Shown here one piece after another: positions 8,894 to 16,958 of a stretch of 64,000 bases of DNA. The notes below the pieces were generated by a model, which worked only from the letters and a program-made list of their open reading frames with translations, searched no databases and was not told where the DNA came from. The DNA is from Gammaproteobacteria bacterium (GTDB lineage: Bacteria; Pseudomonadota; Gammaproteobacteria; Arenicellales; JAANXG01), in contig JAHEKE010000005.1 of the NCBI GenBank assembly GCA_024638505.1, positions 1 to 64,000 on the forward strand, in the 5' to 3' direction. Within the stretch, counting starts at the first letter, position 1, and each line of letters begins with the position of its first letter. The translations under genes and the position numbers were made by a program.

Positions 8894-9295
8894 TCAACAC
8901 CGCCCTAACCCTGGCGCCCCCCCATCCTGGGCCTCCATTCCGAAGAACAACCTGTCTATATGCGCCCAATAAGCGGCAGCTTCACACATGGCGCAAGGCC
9001 GGGATGTAGAATACATTACGCAATCAGCAAGATCCCGAGTGCCCAGTCGACGGGCCGCATCCCGTATCGCTTCCATTTCAGCATGCGCAGTGGGATCTTG
9101 ATTGACCACAACCCGGCTGGGCGCCTCTCCGACAATCTGACCAGCTCTTACAATTACCGCCCCATAGGCTTGGTCCCCTTGCTCGATGGCAAGTCGCCGC
9201 ATTTCTGTAGCGGATTCTATGAACCTTCGATTGAGGGGCTTTTCGGCGCGAGCAGAACCCGATGAATCACCAGCCCCTAAAGGTTGCGTGTCCAT
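8894..9295 (-). CDS. nucleoside/cytidine deaminase-family protein
   Basis: A 133-residue zinc deaminase. HAE (71-73) supplies the zinc histidine and the proton-shuttling glutamate, and PCAMC (100-104) supplies the two zinc cysteines. The pattern fits the guanine/nucleoside deaminase branch of the cytidine deaminase superfamily. The start at 9295 gives a normal N-terminus; the frame is open to 9382 but the extra residues look unrelated. The protein stops soon after the core domain, shorter than many relatives (about 150-160), so the last helix may be missing. The substrate cannot be read from sequence. Confidence 0.82.
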   Translation of the reverse strand: MDTQPLGAGDSSGSARAEKPLNRRFIESATEMRRLAIEQGDQAYGAVIVRAGQIVGEAPSRVVVNQDPTAHAEMEAIRDAARRLGTRDLADCVMYSTSRPCAMCEAAAYWAHIDRLFFGMEAQDGGAPGLGRC

Positions 9296-9445
9296 ATCGA
9301 AAGTGCCCCGCAACAAAGCCCCAAGGGCAACGATTTGGAATAGATCAGGAACTAACTCATAACAATAAAAGGCACGACACATTTCTACTTTGGCCGAACA
9401 GAGGCATCCGAGTTTACGTCGTTCTTTACAAATCAGGAGGGGTTG

Positions 9446-9473
9446 CTACTTCCGTTCATGGCCGCAAGCGGCA
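9446..9473 (+). repeat. dispersed intergenic repeat, copy B (partial)
   Basis: This 28-base segment matches 25 of 28 bases with 6552-6579. It lies just upstream of the truncated coding remnant at 9528. Confidence 0.5.
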
Positions 9474-9527
9474 TCGTGCGCTGCAACAATATGCAGCGAT
9501 AAATCCTTAAATCGACTTCTGCTCTGA

Positions 9528-9890
9528 GGCCGACAACAGCTCATTGAATCCATCATAAAAGACACTGCCGCCACCTGTAAGAAGATCAGTGGCGTCACCC
9601 AGGGGAAGAGTTTCGATGAGGCTCGGCTGACACTAGCCAAAGAAATTCTTGCCTTAGGCCAATCGCTTATTCAACTCGAAGCAGTAGACAAGAAGTTATC
9701 AGATCTATCTCTTGAACAGGCCGATAAAGGTTCTGTCGTACTTGCCCGCTACGCTATGAGACTAGCCAGAGAGGTGGGGAATGGAGAGCTCACCAGGGCT
9801 CAGATTGGAAACGTCATCTCCGTCATTGAGATGGCTGGGTCTTTTAAAGATTGTGCAACCTCCTGGGGCAGGGAGAATTGCTCACATTAG
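9528..9890 (+). pseudogene. 5'-truncated coding remnant, unknown helical protein
   Basis: A clean 120-codon open frame runs from just after a TGA (9525-9527) to TAG (9888-9890) but has no ATG, GTG or TTG until its middle. Its translation looks like real protein: regular amphipathic helix with segments such as LTLAKEILALGQSLIQLEAV and ELTRAQIGNVISVIEMAG, and no low-complexity runs. This is best read as the C-terminal part of a gene that has lost its start. The break falls about 50 bases after a copy of the dispersed repeat. I do not recognise the family. Confidence 0.5.
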
Positions 9891-10251
9891 TTTTTTAGTA
9901 ATATTACGTTGCCTTCTGAAGAAGGCACAAATTGAGGCTGTTTCACAGTTAGATTTTCCCAATGACACCGTAGGCCAGGCTTTTCAAGAAACTGCCGATA
10001 CGGCTGCATATCGCAATGATTCCTTCGGCTAAATCGACATATATAGATAACCCAGGGACGAAGATGGTGGGGTCAAATTCTTTATTTCGCTGGTTGTACA
10101 TGGCTTTGGCTCCCGTATTTGAGAAATACAGTTTCACGATATCCTCAATTTTGGCAATAAGATGTGGTAATTCTCACATCGGATTACGGACCATAAGCAA
10201 ACCCATCCACAGCTAAGCTCCAGGAGAAAAGATTAATCGACATATCGCCCT
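9891..10251. other. gene-free stretch with a REP-like motif
   Basis: No protein gene is supported. The segment near 10068-10092 reads TGGGGTCAAATTCTTTATTT. I recall similar ends from repeats associated with REP-type transposases in proteobacteria, but one occurrence is too little to name an element. Confidence 0.3.
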
Positions 10252-10286
10252 GTATGGGCCGGGCTCTACAAAAATCAAATGGAAGG
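10252..10286 (+). repeat. 35-bp direct repeat, left copy
   Basis: The sequence begins GTATGGGCCGGG and ends AAATGGAAGG. It matches 30 of 35 bases, without gaps, with 10761-10795. The two copies lie 509 bases apart and bracket one small ORF. Confidence 0.65.
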
Positions 10287-10355
10287 GCTAAGATTGATTT
10301 AAAGGAATTAATACCTCCAAGGAACGAGAGCCTAATCAAAAAAAAGAGACAACAG

Positions 10356-10727
10356 ATGGCAGAGTGTCCTCATAAAGTTACACGAACCGATAGCCTGCAA
10401 GTACCGGGAGACCAAGCTACCATCCAATTAGATCCCCCCATAGAACACCCTTGTACGGCTAAGTTCTTTTATGTGCCGCATGGTAAGCACGACGATATTT
10501 TGACGTGCGAGGCGCTCTCCGAGGTTGATCATGATGTTGGGGAAGTGCGCGTTAATGGGGTATCAGCAGGGCACGCGACAGTGACGTTAATACAACGCCC
10601 AACCGGCAGTATTCGGGTGGAGGTAAGTTGCGAAGGAAAATCGTCGTGCGGGCCAACCTGGACTACTATTCAGTTAGCGGGTTTTGAGCAGAATGTGGTT
10701 GTTCAGGATAGGCACGGGGATGGATGA
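10356..10727 (+). CDS. hypothetical protein between direct repeats
   Basis: A 123-residue protein that I do not recognise. It has no signal peptide or membrane segment, four cysteines, and alternating hydrophobic residues suggesting a beta-sandwich. A run such as GEVRVNGVSAGHATVTLIQR, followed by IRVEVSCEGK, reads like an immunoglobulin- or BON-like beta domain. The frame is open upstream to 10254, but that part overlaps the left direct repeat and looks non-coding. No strong ribosome site precedes 10356 (AAGAGAC only). The paired repeats around it suggest it travelled as a unit. Confidence 0.45.
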   Translation: MAECPHKVTRTDSLQVPGDQATIQLDPPIEHPCTAKFFYVPHGKHDDILTCEALSEVDHDVGEVRVNGVSAGHATVTLIQRPTGSIRVEVSCEGKSSCGPTWTTIQLAGFEQNVVVQDRHGDG

Positions 10728-10760
10728 AAGCCCTTGACCTAAGCTGCCACAAAATGCCGC

Positions 10761-10795
10761 GTATGGGCCGGGTTCTGTAAACATAAAATGGAAGG
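10761..10795 (+). repeat. 35-bp direct repeat, right copy
   Basis: The partner of 10252-10286 (30 of 35 identical). The bases outside the matched block diverge quickly on the right side and show only weak similarity on the left. Confidence 0.65.
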
Positions 10796-10802
10796 ACAGC
10801 AA

Positions 10803-11054
10803 CTAAACTCCGTAATCTAAGTTCTTTAACAACGACGCGGAGACGGTAGCCCGATCTCTCTTGATCTCGTTCACCCTAAGTGAGTGAGGATCAGGGGGAA
10901 TCGCAAAAGCAACGCCAGGCGCTTCGCAAGAGTCACATACGGGTGGCGGATTGCTTGTTTCGCGAAACCCTAAGTTAGTTTGACAGCTCCAACAGATGTA
11001 CCACGATTCTTGAGTTTGATTACTCGAGTCCTTCACTTGACACCCCCGTATCAC
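10803..11054 (-). CDS. possible small zinc-ribbon protein
   Basis: An 83-codon frame (GTG start at 11054, or GTG at 11036) with two Cys-X2-Cys knuckles, CWSC and CDSC, about 20 residues apart. This is the spacing of a small zinc ribbon. Aromatic residues flank the first knuckle (WYICWSC). The C-terminal half is basic. It could be a DNA- or RNA-binding ribbon or a rubredoxin-like fragment. There is no strong ribosome site, and the gene sits in repeat-rich DNA, so it may be a remnant. Confidence 0.4.
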   Translation of the reverse strand: MIRGCQVKDSSNQTQESWYICWSCQTNLGFRETSNPPPVCDSCEAPGVAFAIPPDPHSLRVNEIKRDRATVSASLLKNLDYGV

Positions 11055-11592
11055 GAAGCCTTACTTCAAATATAGACGAATTCCTATACTTTTCTTGTGG
11101 CTATTCGCCAACGATATTGGGGGACTTTTTATCCAATAAAGTGAGTATTTTGTATGCCGAAAAATGTCCAAAATACTGCCCAAAAAAGGAAGGCGTCACC
11201 TGAAACCCGCGTAAACAGTACAAGACGATCTGACTTTTAATCAGGTGGTCGCAGGTTCGATCCCTGCACGGCCCACCATGAAAAACAAGTAGTTAGCTTC
11301 TTTCCCCAAATCAATACAAACAATTAAGTAACATATATGTAACAAATCGACACGATTTGTGTGCAAGAAGATTTGCACGCCAAGCACGCATGCGCCCCGT
11401 TTCAGGCCGGTAAGAGAAATCGCTCACGCTCTATATATAAGAATCGGTGAACGGCAGCTTCCGGCTGCAGAGCAGACCAAAGGGAATTAAAGCTGAATCA
11501 ATAGAAATGAGCTCAATCGTTGGTCTCTGAACAGCTAACAACGGACCTTCGGTGAGCACGCAGTTAGCAACAGAAGTGGTAATACGCTCGTG
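11055..11592. other. gene-free stretch containing a tRNA fragment
   Basis: No protein gene is supported over about 540 bases. The notable content is the tRNA-Lys 3' half at 11229-11278. A stretch near 11450-11480 (AACGGCAGCTTCCGGCTGCAG) loosely resembles the dispersed repeat. The DNA right after the tRNA fragment is AT-rich. Confidence 0.45.
11229..11278 (+). pseudogene. 3' half of tRNA-Lys(UUU), probable integration scar
   Basis: Bases 11229-11278 match the second half of a lysine tRNA. They include the anticodon stem-loop TCTGA-CTTTTAA-TCAGG (anticodon TTT), the variable loop GTGGTC, the T-arm GCAGG-TTCGATC-CCTGC, the acceptor strand ACGGCCC, discriminator A, and CCA. The 5' half is absent: the place where GGGCCGT and the D-arm should lie (about 11203-11228) reads AAACCCGCGTAAACAGTACA. 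Site-specific integrases often use the 3' end of a tRNA gene as attachment site and leave such a half copy at the far end of the insert. Confidence 0.8.
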
Positions 11593-12405
11593 TTAGTCTT
11601 TTCGAGCTGTTATGACGTGAGCCGATGTCGGAAATACCGCCTCACCCGAAGATTCCGCGTACTTGGACAGCGTTCTATCTGACTCGATTAGAACGTCATT
11701 GATTTTGGCCTCGCTAAGAAAGATATCAAATAGCGGTAGCCACCCACGAAGTTCGGCCTCGACCATGTGACGTGAACTGGGGAATCGAGCAGGCTCGACT
11801 TTCGTTTCGACGCTTACGCCGGAAAATCCGCTATTTTCCAGTACCGCAGTCACTTCGTCAGTATTGCCGAGAGAGTAGGGCAGTCGCAAAGCATCCGCCG
11901 CCGCGGTCCCGACCTGATCTTGCAGTACTGCAATTATATCTGCATAAGCGGGATTTTGTTCTACGGAGTTCCAAACGGCGATCGCCAATGATCCGCCTTG
12001 CTTCAGCACACGGAACATTTCTCCGGCGGACTTCTGGCGGTCTTGAAAAAACATCATTCCGAATTGCGAGATTACGCTGTCAAAAGTCTTATCGCTCAAC
12101 TCAAGCGATTCCGCACCGCAGAGTATCCAATCGATGCTAGGTTCTATTTCTTTTGCGGCAGCAAGCATGCCTGGTGCAGGATCAACGCCGGTAACCCGTC
12201 CGCTGGGTCCCGTTCTCGACAAAGCGTGTCGGGCAAGAACACCCGTGCCACAGGCTATGTCCAACACGTGCGAACCCTCCCGAATATCAGCTGCCTCAAT
12301 GAGGTGTTTCGTCCATTGCTTAAACAGCGCTGGAACAAAGAGGTTTTCGTATCCACGGCCTGCTTCAACCAGCTCTTGGGGGATATTCTGATCCATCGAC
12401 GTCAC
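11593..12405 (-). CDS. class I SAM-dependent methyltransferase
   Basis: A 270-residue protein with a Rossmann-type methyltransferase domain. Motif I is VLDIACGTG (47-55), followed by an acidic residue after the second strand (TGVDPAPGM) and motif IV-like FDSVISQFG. The family resembles ubiquinone/menaquinone-type and small-molecule methyltransferases (Methyltransf_11 or _25), and the substrate cannot be read. Two possible starts lie three codons apart (12405 and 12396). The gene stands alone on the minus strand, flanked by gene-poor DNA. Confidence 0.82.
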   Translation of the reverse strand: MTSMDQNIPQELVEAGRGYENLFVPALFKQWTKHLIEAADIREGSHVLDIACGTGVLARHALSRTGPSGRVTGVDPAPGMLAAAKEIEPSIDWILCGAESLELSDKTFDSVISQFGMMFFQDRQKSAGEMFRVLKQGGSLAIAVWNSVEQNPAYADIIAVLQDQVGTAAADALRLPYSLGNTDEVTAVLENSGFSGVSVETKVEPARFPSSRHMVEAELRGWLPLFDIFLSEAKINDVLIESDRTLSKYAESSGEAVFPTSAHVITARKD

Positions 12406-12920
12406 CTGTATTCTGAGTTCTTGAAAATGGTGTCCTAAAATTTAGGCCACAACAGTCACCAAGTACCGGAATTATAGAAGCCCTATTTCAGCATAACAAT
12501 ATACGGAGTTTAATCCGGCATTCTCTCGATATTTCGGCAATTGCTAGACCTTAACTCAAATAAAGGCGAGTGTCTCAGTTGGGTCGGTAGCTGATATGGC
12601 TGCTGCGTCGCAACGGGATTGAAGCTAATGTCCGCTGCAGCTTTCAAAGCTGCTTCATTGCTAGCAGCCCCTTTTTGCTTCTCTATTCTCGAATCGACCG
12701 ACTCTATGCGGCCAAGCAAACAGCCGAAACGGTGCCACAAAAAGTGAGCTGCTGTGATGTAGTACCATAGGTCTATTATTGATGAACCCAAATTACTTAG
12801 CTGAAAATTCAAGCGCTGCGCCAACCGAGAGTTAGAAATCGTTTTGATTCTGAATTGATAGGTGCAAACCAAAACTATAGTGAAACCCTAGATTGAGTTA
12901 ATAACCCAGGTGCTGACGAG
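12406..12920. other. 515-base gene-poor stretch with repeat copy
   Basis: I see no supported gene. A minus-strand open frame (12510-12872) exists, but its composition is erratic and part of it is the dispersed repeat, so I treat it as non-coding. Confidence 0.5.
12589..12636 (-). repeat. dispersed intergenic repeat, copy D
   Basis: On the plus strand this reads AGCTGATATGGCTGCTGC and onward, and aligns along its length with 17951-17999, ending TGTCCGCT versus GGTCCGCT. Its reverse complement aligns with 6644-6692 (shared GACAT-AGCTT and ACGCAGCAG blocks). Confidence 0.55.
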
Positions 12921-13343
12921 ATGAGTAGTCCATACATTGGGCAATGTTTATGCGGCTCAATCAAATATGAAGTCGATGAGATAGAACCTCGAATGGCACA
13001 TTGCCATTGCTCAATGTGCCGCAAATTTCATGGCTCTGCATTTGCAACACTCGGCGAAGCGAAGACAGGCAAATTTCGTTGGGTTGAAGGAGAAGATCTC
13101 TTGCAAAGTTATAAAGCAGGAAACGGAACAGTTCGTAGATTCTGCAAAGTGTGTGGTTCAAGTATGACATTCGCTGCCTCTGATGATGCGGGGCAATTTA
13201 TAGAGTTTTCTCTTGGAACACTAGATAGTGAAGTTACTCTCCGCCCTGACGCACATATATATGTGGGATCAAAAGCAAGTTGGTTTGACATCCATGATGA
13301 TTTACCACAGTACCAAAACGGAAGGCCCAGGACGAAAGAATGA
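12921..13343 (+). CDS. GFA (CENP-V/GFA) family zinc protein
   Basis: A 140-residue single-domain protein of the GFA family, named after a glutathione-dependent formaldehyde-activating enzyme. The zinc-binding cysteines are arranged as C9-X-C11 (CLCGSIKYE), C28-X-C30-X2-C33 (HCHCSMCRK) and C75-X2-C78 (CKVCGS), which is the full family pattern. Most members are of unknown substrate, so formaldehyde metabolism should not be assumed. Codon use is AT-rich like its immediate surroundings. The gene stands alone. Confidence 0.88.
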   Translation: MSSPYIGQCLCGSIKYEVDEIEPRMAHCHCSMCRKFHGSAFATLGEAKTGKFRWVEGEDLLQSYKAGNGTVRRFCKVCGSSMTFAASDDAGQFIEFSLGTLDSEVTLRPDAHIYVGSKASWFDIHDDLPQYQNGRPRTKE

Positions 13344-13471
13344 TATCCCGATGACCCGCTTAGATTGCGGGAACACAGAAGCAAATACTGGTTAGAAATA
13401 TTGCAGGTCTGCGATCAGGAGTATATCTTTACTGCGGGACGACCCGAGTCGATTAAGCAACACAGAATAAA

Positions 13472-14287
13472 ATGAACGAGAAAAACGAAACCCGCAACAT
13501 GGCGCTGTTCTGCGATTTTGAGAACGTTGCTCTGGGTGTGCGCGATGCCAAGTATACCGACTTCGATATACAGAAGGTACTGGAACGCCTGTTGCTCAAG
13601 GGCAGCATCGTCGTCAAGAAGGCGTACTGTGACTGGGATCGTTACAAGGAATTCAAGGCGGCTATGCACGAGGCGGCCTTTGAGCTCATCGAGATTCCAC
13701 ATGTACGCCAGTCGGGCAAGAATTCTGCAGATATCCGCATGGTCGTCGATGCACTGGATCTTTGCTATACCAAGTCGCATGTCGACACCTTTGTGATTAT
13801 CAGCGGCGATTCGGATTTCTCGTCGCTGGTGAGCAAATTGCGTGAGAACAACAAGGTGGTCATTGGCGTCGGCGTGAAGAACGCAACTTCCGATCTACTG
13901 ATCGCCAACTGCGACGAGTTTATTTTCTACGATGATCTAGTACGTGAATCCGACAAGCAACGCAGAGGGCGACGCAAATCCACTGCGAAGAAGACGGGCA
14001 AGAAAAATGGTGTAAGGAAGGAGGATGACAAGAGACGGGAGGCGCTGGACCTCGTGCTCGAAACGGTCGAAGCTCTGCTCAAGGAACGTGGCGAACAGGA
14101 AAAAGTTTGGGGATCGATGGTCAAGCAGGCCCTTAAGCGCCGCAAGCCAGGTTTCGATGAGGCCTATCACGGCTTTCGCACCTTTGGGCAACTGCTGGAA
14201 GAGGCGCAGGCGCGCAAGCTGCTGACGTTACAACTGGATGAAAAATCAGGTGGGTACATCATAAAGGAACTTATCCGAGAGGACTAA
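13472..14287 (+). CDS. NYN-domain (PIN-like) protein with OST-HTH/LOTUS-type C-terminus
   Basis: A 271-residue protein. Residues 8-155 form a NYN domain of the PIN nuclease superfamily, with the acidic residues D15 (FCDFENV), D87 (SADIRM) and D113/D115 (SGDSDF) expected to bind the catalytic metal. A lysine/arginine-rich linker (about 161-190) leads to a C-terminal winged-helix region (about 195-268) that fits the OST-HTH/LOTUS domain, thought to bind RNA. The likely role is RNA cleavage or processing. A decayed second NYN gene follows directly downstream. Confidence 0.88.
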   Translation: MNEKNETRNMALFCDFENVALGVRDAKYTDFDIQKVLERLLLKGSIVVKKAYCDWDRYKEFKAAMHEAAFELIEIPHVRQSGKNSADIRMVVDALDLCYTKSHVDTFVIISGDSDFSSLVSKLRENNKVVIGVGVKNATSDLLIANCDEFIFYDDLVRESDKQRRGRRKSTAKKTGKKNGVRKEDDKRREALDLVLETVEALLKERGEQEKVWGSMVKQALKRRKPGFDEAYHGFRTFGQLLEEAQARKLLTLQLDEKSGGYIIKELIRED

Positions 14288-14322
14288 GGCAACGCAGTTC
14301 CCACGGTGCAATTCATCCCAGC

Positions 14323-14532
14323 GACCAGAAACAACTCAAGTTCCAAAATGCCCTTAAACAGATTGGCTTTGCAGTAAAACGCAGACCTTATATTCGGAGT
14401 AGTGATGGCTCCGCAAAAGGCGATTGAGACGTCGGCATTACAATTGATGTTCTAGAAGCAGCGAAAGACGTTGATACCGTTGTTTTGGTCTCTGGCGATG
14501 GAGACCTCGATCTGTTACTGGAAAAAATATGA
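14323..14532 (+). pseudogene. decayed LabA-like NYN-domain gene
   Basis: Read in one frame from 14323, the sequence gives QIGFAVKRRPYIRSS, then SAKGD, a TGA (14425-14427), then DVGITIDVLEAA, and VDTVVLVSGDGDLDLLLEKI before a second TGA (14530-14532). LabA/DUF88 proteins have KGDWDVG and LVSGDGDF at these places, so the first TGA stands where a tryptophan codon (TGG) is expected. The N-terminal strand with the first catalytic aspartate is not found. Beyond 14532 the sequence resembles the next LabA segment only after a frame change. This is a pseudogene with at least two lesions. Confidence 0.7.
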
Positions 14533-14803
14533 AGGGATTATGCAGTCAGTGCTGAAGTCTACCGGAGTCAAAGTACCTGGCGAGCACCTGGAGCTACTAT
14601 TAGAGGTTACCCGCACCCTGTCACGTTTCCTTTACAATACAGGGCGTTTATACTTAATTGTCCATCAAAAGTATGCCGTGTACATGCGCCGACTTCTTTA
14701 CGAATTATTTAGAGGCACACCGGAAGTTGGGTCAGCAACCTAACGGATCAATTACCAACTTGAAAGAAACTAAAAAAGAGTACCAGTGGTAAAGGGAAAA
14801 ACA

Positions 14804-15715
14804 ATGTTACAAGTCCAGGGGGCCTTTGGGGTCGCTAAAGATGTACAGGCCGAAGAGCCCTCCAGGCTCTTTGCTCATACCTGGCTGCCTAGCGCTCCCC
14901 ACAACCGGGTGATGGTGCGAGAGGTCTCTGCCCAGCAAGCCTACTTCTCTGGATTCTCGGGACCCTCAGGTTCGGGCGAGGGCGCCATCATCAGTGGCGG
15001 TTCCGCTGTTGCCACCTTTATCCTGGTAGTGGACTCAAACAGGAAGTTTAGTACGGTTCAAGCGCTGATGAAGGAGCAGATTTCATTCGGCCGCAAATAC
15101 TATTTCCATGCTCCATCGTACCGTGATTCTCCCGAGGTAGATGGTCCGGATCTTGCCTTCTTTGCGGTGAGAATGCCAAGCTGGTCCGTTAAGCCTCCCT
15201 GGAAAATCCAATCGGCAAAACGAATGTCTGGTCACGTTTATTTTGATGAAGTGGCGAAGCCACTACCTCCAGTGAAAATCAAAACGCCGCCAAAGTCGGC
15301 ACTGGAAGATCTGGTTACGAAAGGAAACATTACCAAAGTATCCAAGGCAAAGAAATCCGCCAGTTCATCCAAGAGTGTCCTTTTTGAATTCGGTCCTGGA
15401 GAAGTAATGCTTGCGCTGACCGATTTAAATGGAAATACGATGAGTGAAATGCAATTTAGCCTGGCGGGTGATGCCAATGCAAAAGGAGGGATCATGTTGC
15501 CCATGTCACTGAACACCAATGAGGGGGCGATAGCGGTGACACCCACGATAATTTCCCGGTCCAGTTCTGATCTGGAACTATCGATTGCTGATCTAGAAGC
15601 AAACCTTTTTATCCGGGAAAGGGCCAAGGTCATTGGGTGCTCTAAGAATGTAATTAAGCAGTTGGAGGGCGGAAAGGTAAAGCGGAGATTGTCAACGAAT
15701 GATTTCAGCTTCTAG
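14804..15715 (+). CDS. hypothetical protein, about 300 residues
   Basis: A 303-residue protein that I do not recognise. No signal peptide or membrane helix is visible. The N-terminal half is mixed alpha/beta with a glycine/serine-rich segment (GFSGPSGSGEG) and tryptophan-rich patch (PSWSVKPPW). A lysine/serine-rich linker (about 165-195) leads to a beta-rich C-terminal half and a basic tail. AAGGGA lies 6 bases before the ATG at 14804; an in-frame GTG at 14786 is an alternative. It follows the NYN pair but shares no evident function with it. Confidence 0.65.
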   Translation: MLQVQGAFGVAKDVQAEEPSRLFAHTWLPSAPHNRVMVREVSAQQAYFSGFSGPSGSGEGAIISGGSAVATFILVVDSNRKFSTVQALMKEQISFGRKYYFHAPSYRDSPEVDGPDLAFFAVRMPSWSVKPPWKIQSAKRMSGHVYFDEVAKPLPPVKIKTPPKSALEDLVTKGNITKVSKAKKSASSSKSVLFEFGPGEVMLALTDLNGNTMSEMQFSLAGDANAKGGIMLPMSLNTNEGAIAVTPTIISRSSSDLELSIADLEANLFIRERAKVIGCSKNVIKQLEGGKVKRRLSTNDFSF

Positions 15716-15996
15716 TAATGAGTCATGACCTGTGCAGCCATCTTTCCTGAATGATTGCGAATTTCCGTCGGCTCCGGATATAGCTGCTGCATCGAAAAAA
15801 GATTCGCTCCTGGTGCAAGAGCGGACCCATCCATAGTTGTCTGATTTCAATGCATGTATTCTTGTTTCGATCGGCTCAGTACGGCCACAAGTTGAATCCG
15901 AAAGGCAGCCTGACAGGCGGCTCAATATTATTTCGGACTCTCACAGAATTTGGATGGACGGCGCTTGCAACCCTTTAATATATCTCCGGTTACTAT
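15716..15996. other. intergenic region with weak repeat copy
   Basis: No gene is supported. The segment 15774-15830 (CCGGATATAGCTGCTGCATC and AGAGCGGACC) weakly resembles the dispersed repeat at 17951 and 12589. Confidence 0.35.
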
Positions 15997-16752
15997 CTAC
16001 AAGGTTCCACCCAGCGCTACAGAAATCGCCTCACCGCTGACGCCGCTGGATTCCTCGGAGGCCAGAAAACCGATCACCTCAGCCACTTCCCGGACGGTGA
16101 TCACCCGGCCCGGGGGATACATCCTGGCACGTTCGGACCAAACTTCATCGGCAGTGATACCGCGCCGTTCAGCTTCGGCCGCGGCCGAACGTTCAGCCAT
16201 CTCGGTACGCACCCAGCCCGGCAGCACCGCGTTCGAAGTTACGTTATACAGACCACCGTCCTGCGCCACCGAACGCATCAGTCCGAGCAGACCGCTCTTC
16301 GAACTGTTGTAGGCACCACTCGCTTTTTCAGCAACATTTGCCGCGGTCGAGCTCGTGAACACAACACGCCCATAGCCCCGTTTCACCATGCCTTTAACCA
16401 CCAAACGGGAGAGGTGGAACGGACCATTGAGGTTTACATTAATAGTCTCGTCCCACAACAATGGATCCAGTTCCCAGATCACTCGTTCGTGGGCGGAGCC
16501 GATGCCGTGGTTGCAGACAAGTATTTCAATAGGGCCCAGCTGCTTCTCCGTCTTGGCCACGGCATTTTCGCAACCGTCCCGACTGCCCAAATCCGCCACG
16601 ACATAGTCTAGGCCCAGCGCCGCCAGTTCGGGCTCGGTGCGCGCCGTCACCATCACACGCGCTCCCCTCTGCGCCAGCAGCTCCGCAGTTACCTTCCCGA
16701 TTCCTCGCCCTGCGCCGGTCACCAACGCGACCCGTCCTTCCACTCCTGCCAC
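15997..16752 (-). CDS. SDR-family oxidoreductase (FabG-like)
   Basis: A 251-residue classical short-chain dehydrogenase. The cofactor motif TGAGRGIG is at 12-19, NHGIG (81-85) stands where NAG usually is, and the catalytic serine (about 134), Y148 and K152 (YNSSK) are all present. The C-terminal glycine-rich end is normal for FabG-type 3-oxoacyl reductases. The reaction is NAD(P)H-dependent reduction or oxidation of a carbonyl/alcohol, with substrate unknown. It points the same way as nadE but is separated from it by about 200 bases. Confidence 0.88.
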   Translation of the reverse strand: MAGVEGRVALVTGAGRGIGKVTAELLAQRGARVMVTARTEPELAALGLDYVVADLGSRDGCENAVAKTEKQLGPIEILVCNHGIGSAHERVIWELDPLLWDETINVNLNGPFHLSRLVVKGMVKRGYGRVVFTSSTAANVAEKASGAYNSSKSGLLGLMRSVAQDGGLYNVTSNAVLPGWVRTEMAERSAAAEAERRGITADEVWSERARMYPPGRVITVREVAEVIGFLASEESSGVSGEAISVALGGTL

Positions 16753-16958
16753 TATCGCGATTCCCCCCTACTGGCTGTCGTTTTATTCATAAAGGTGTTG
16801 GCACAACCACCGTTCGATATCTCGGATAACAAGGATAAACTAGGCAACTCTAGATCGAAAAGGTTTCTGGCAAGAATTAGCTGGATTGCAACATCCCGCC
16901 CGTTTCATACTGGTTGCTGCCGTTCGCTAAATCGGAAAGTCGGGGCAGATTGCTGCGG

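Noticed and set aside
10068-10092. TGGGGTCAAATTCTTTATTT motif
   Set aside because: Reminiscent of REP-type transposon ends, but single and without a partner arm or transposase.
12510-12872. 120-codon minus-strand ORF
   Set aside because: Its 3' part is the repeat copy at 12589-12636; similarity to the ORF at 6485 comes from the repeat, not from a shared protein.
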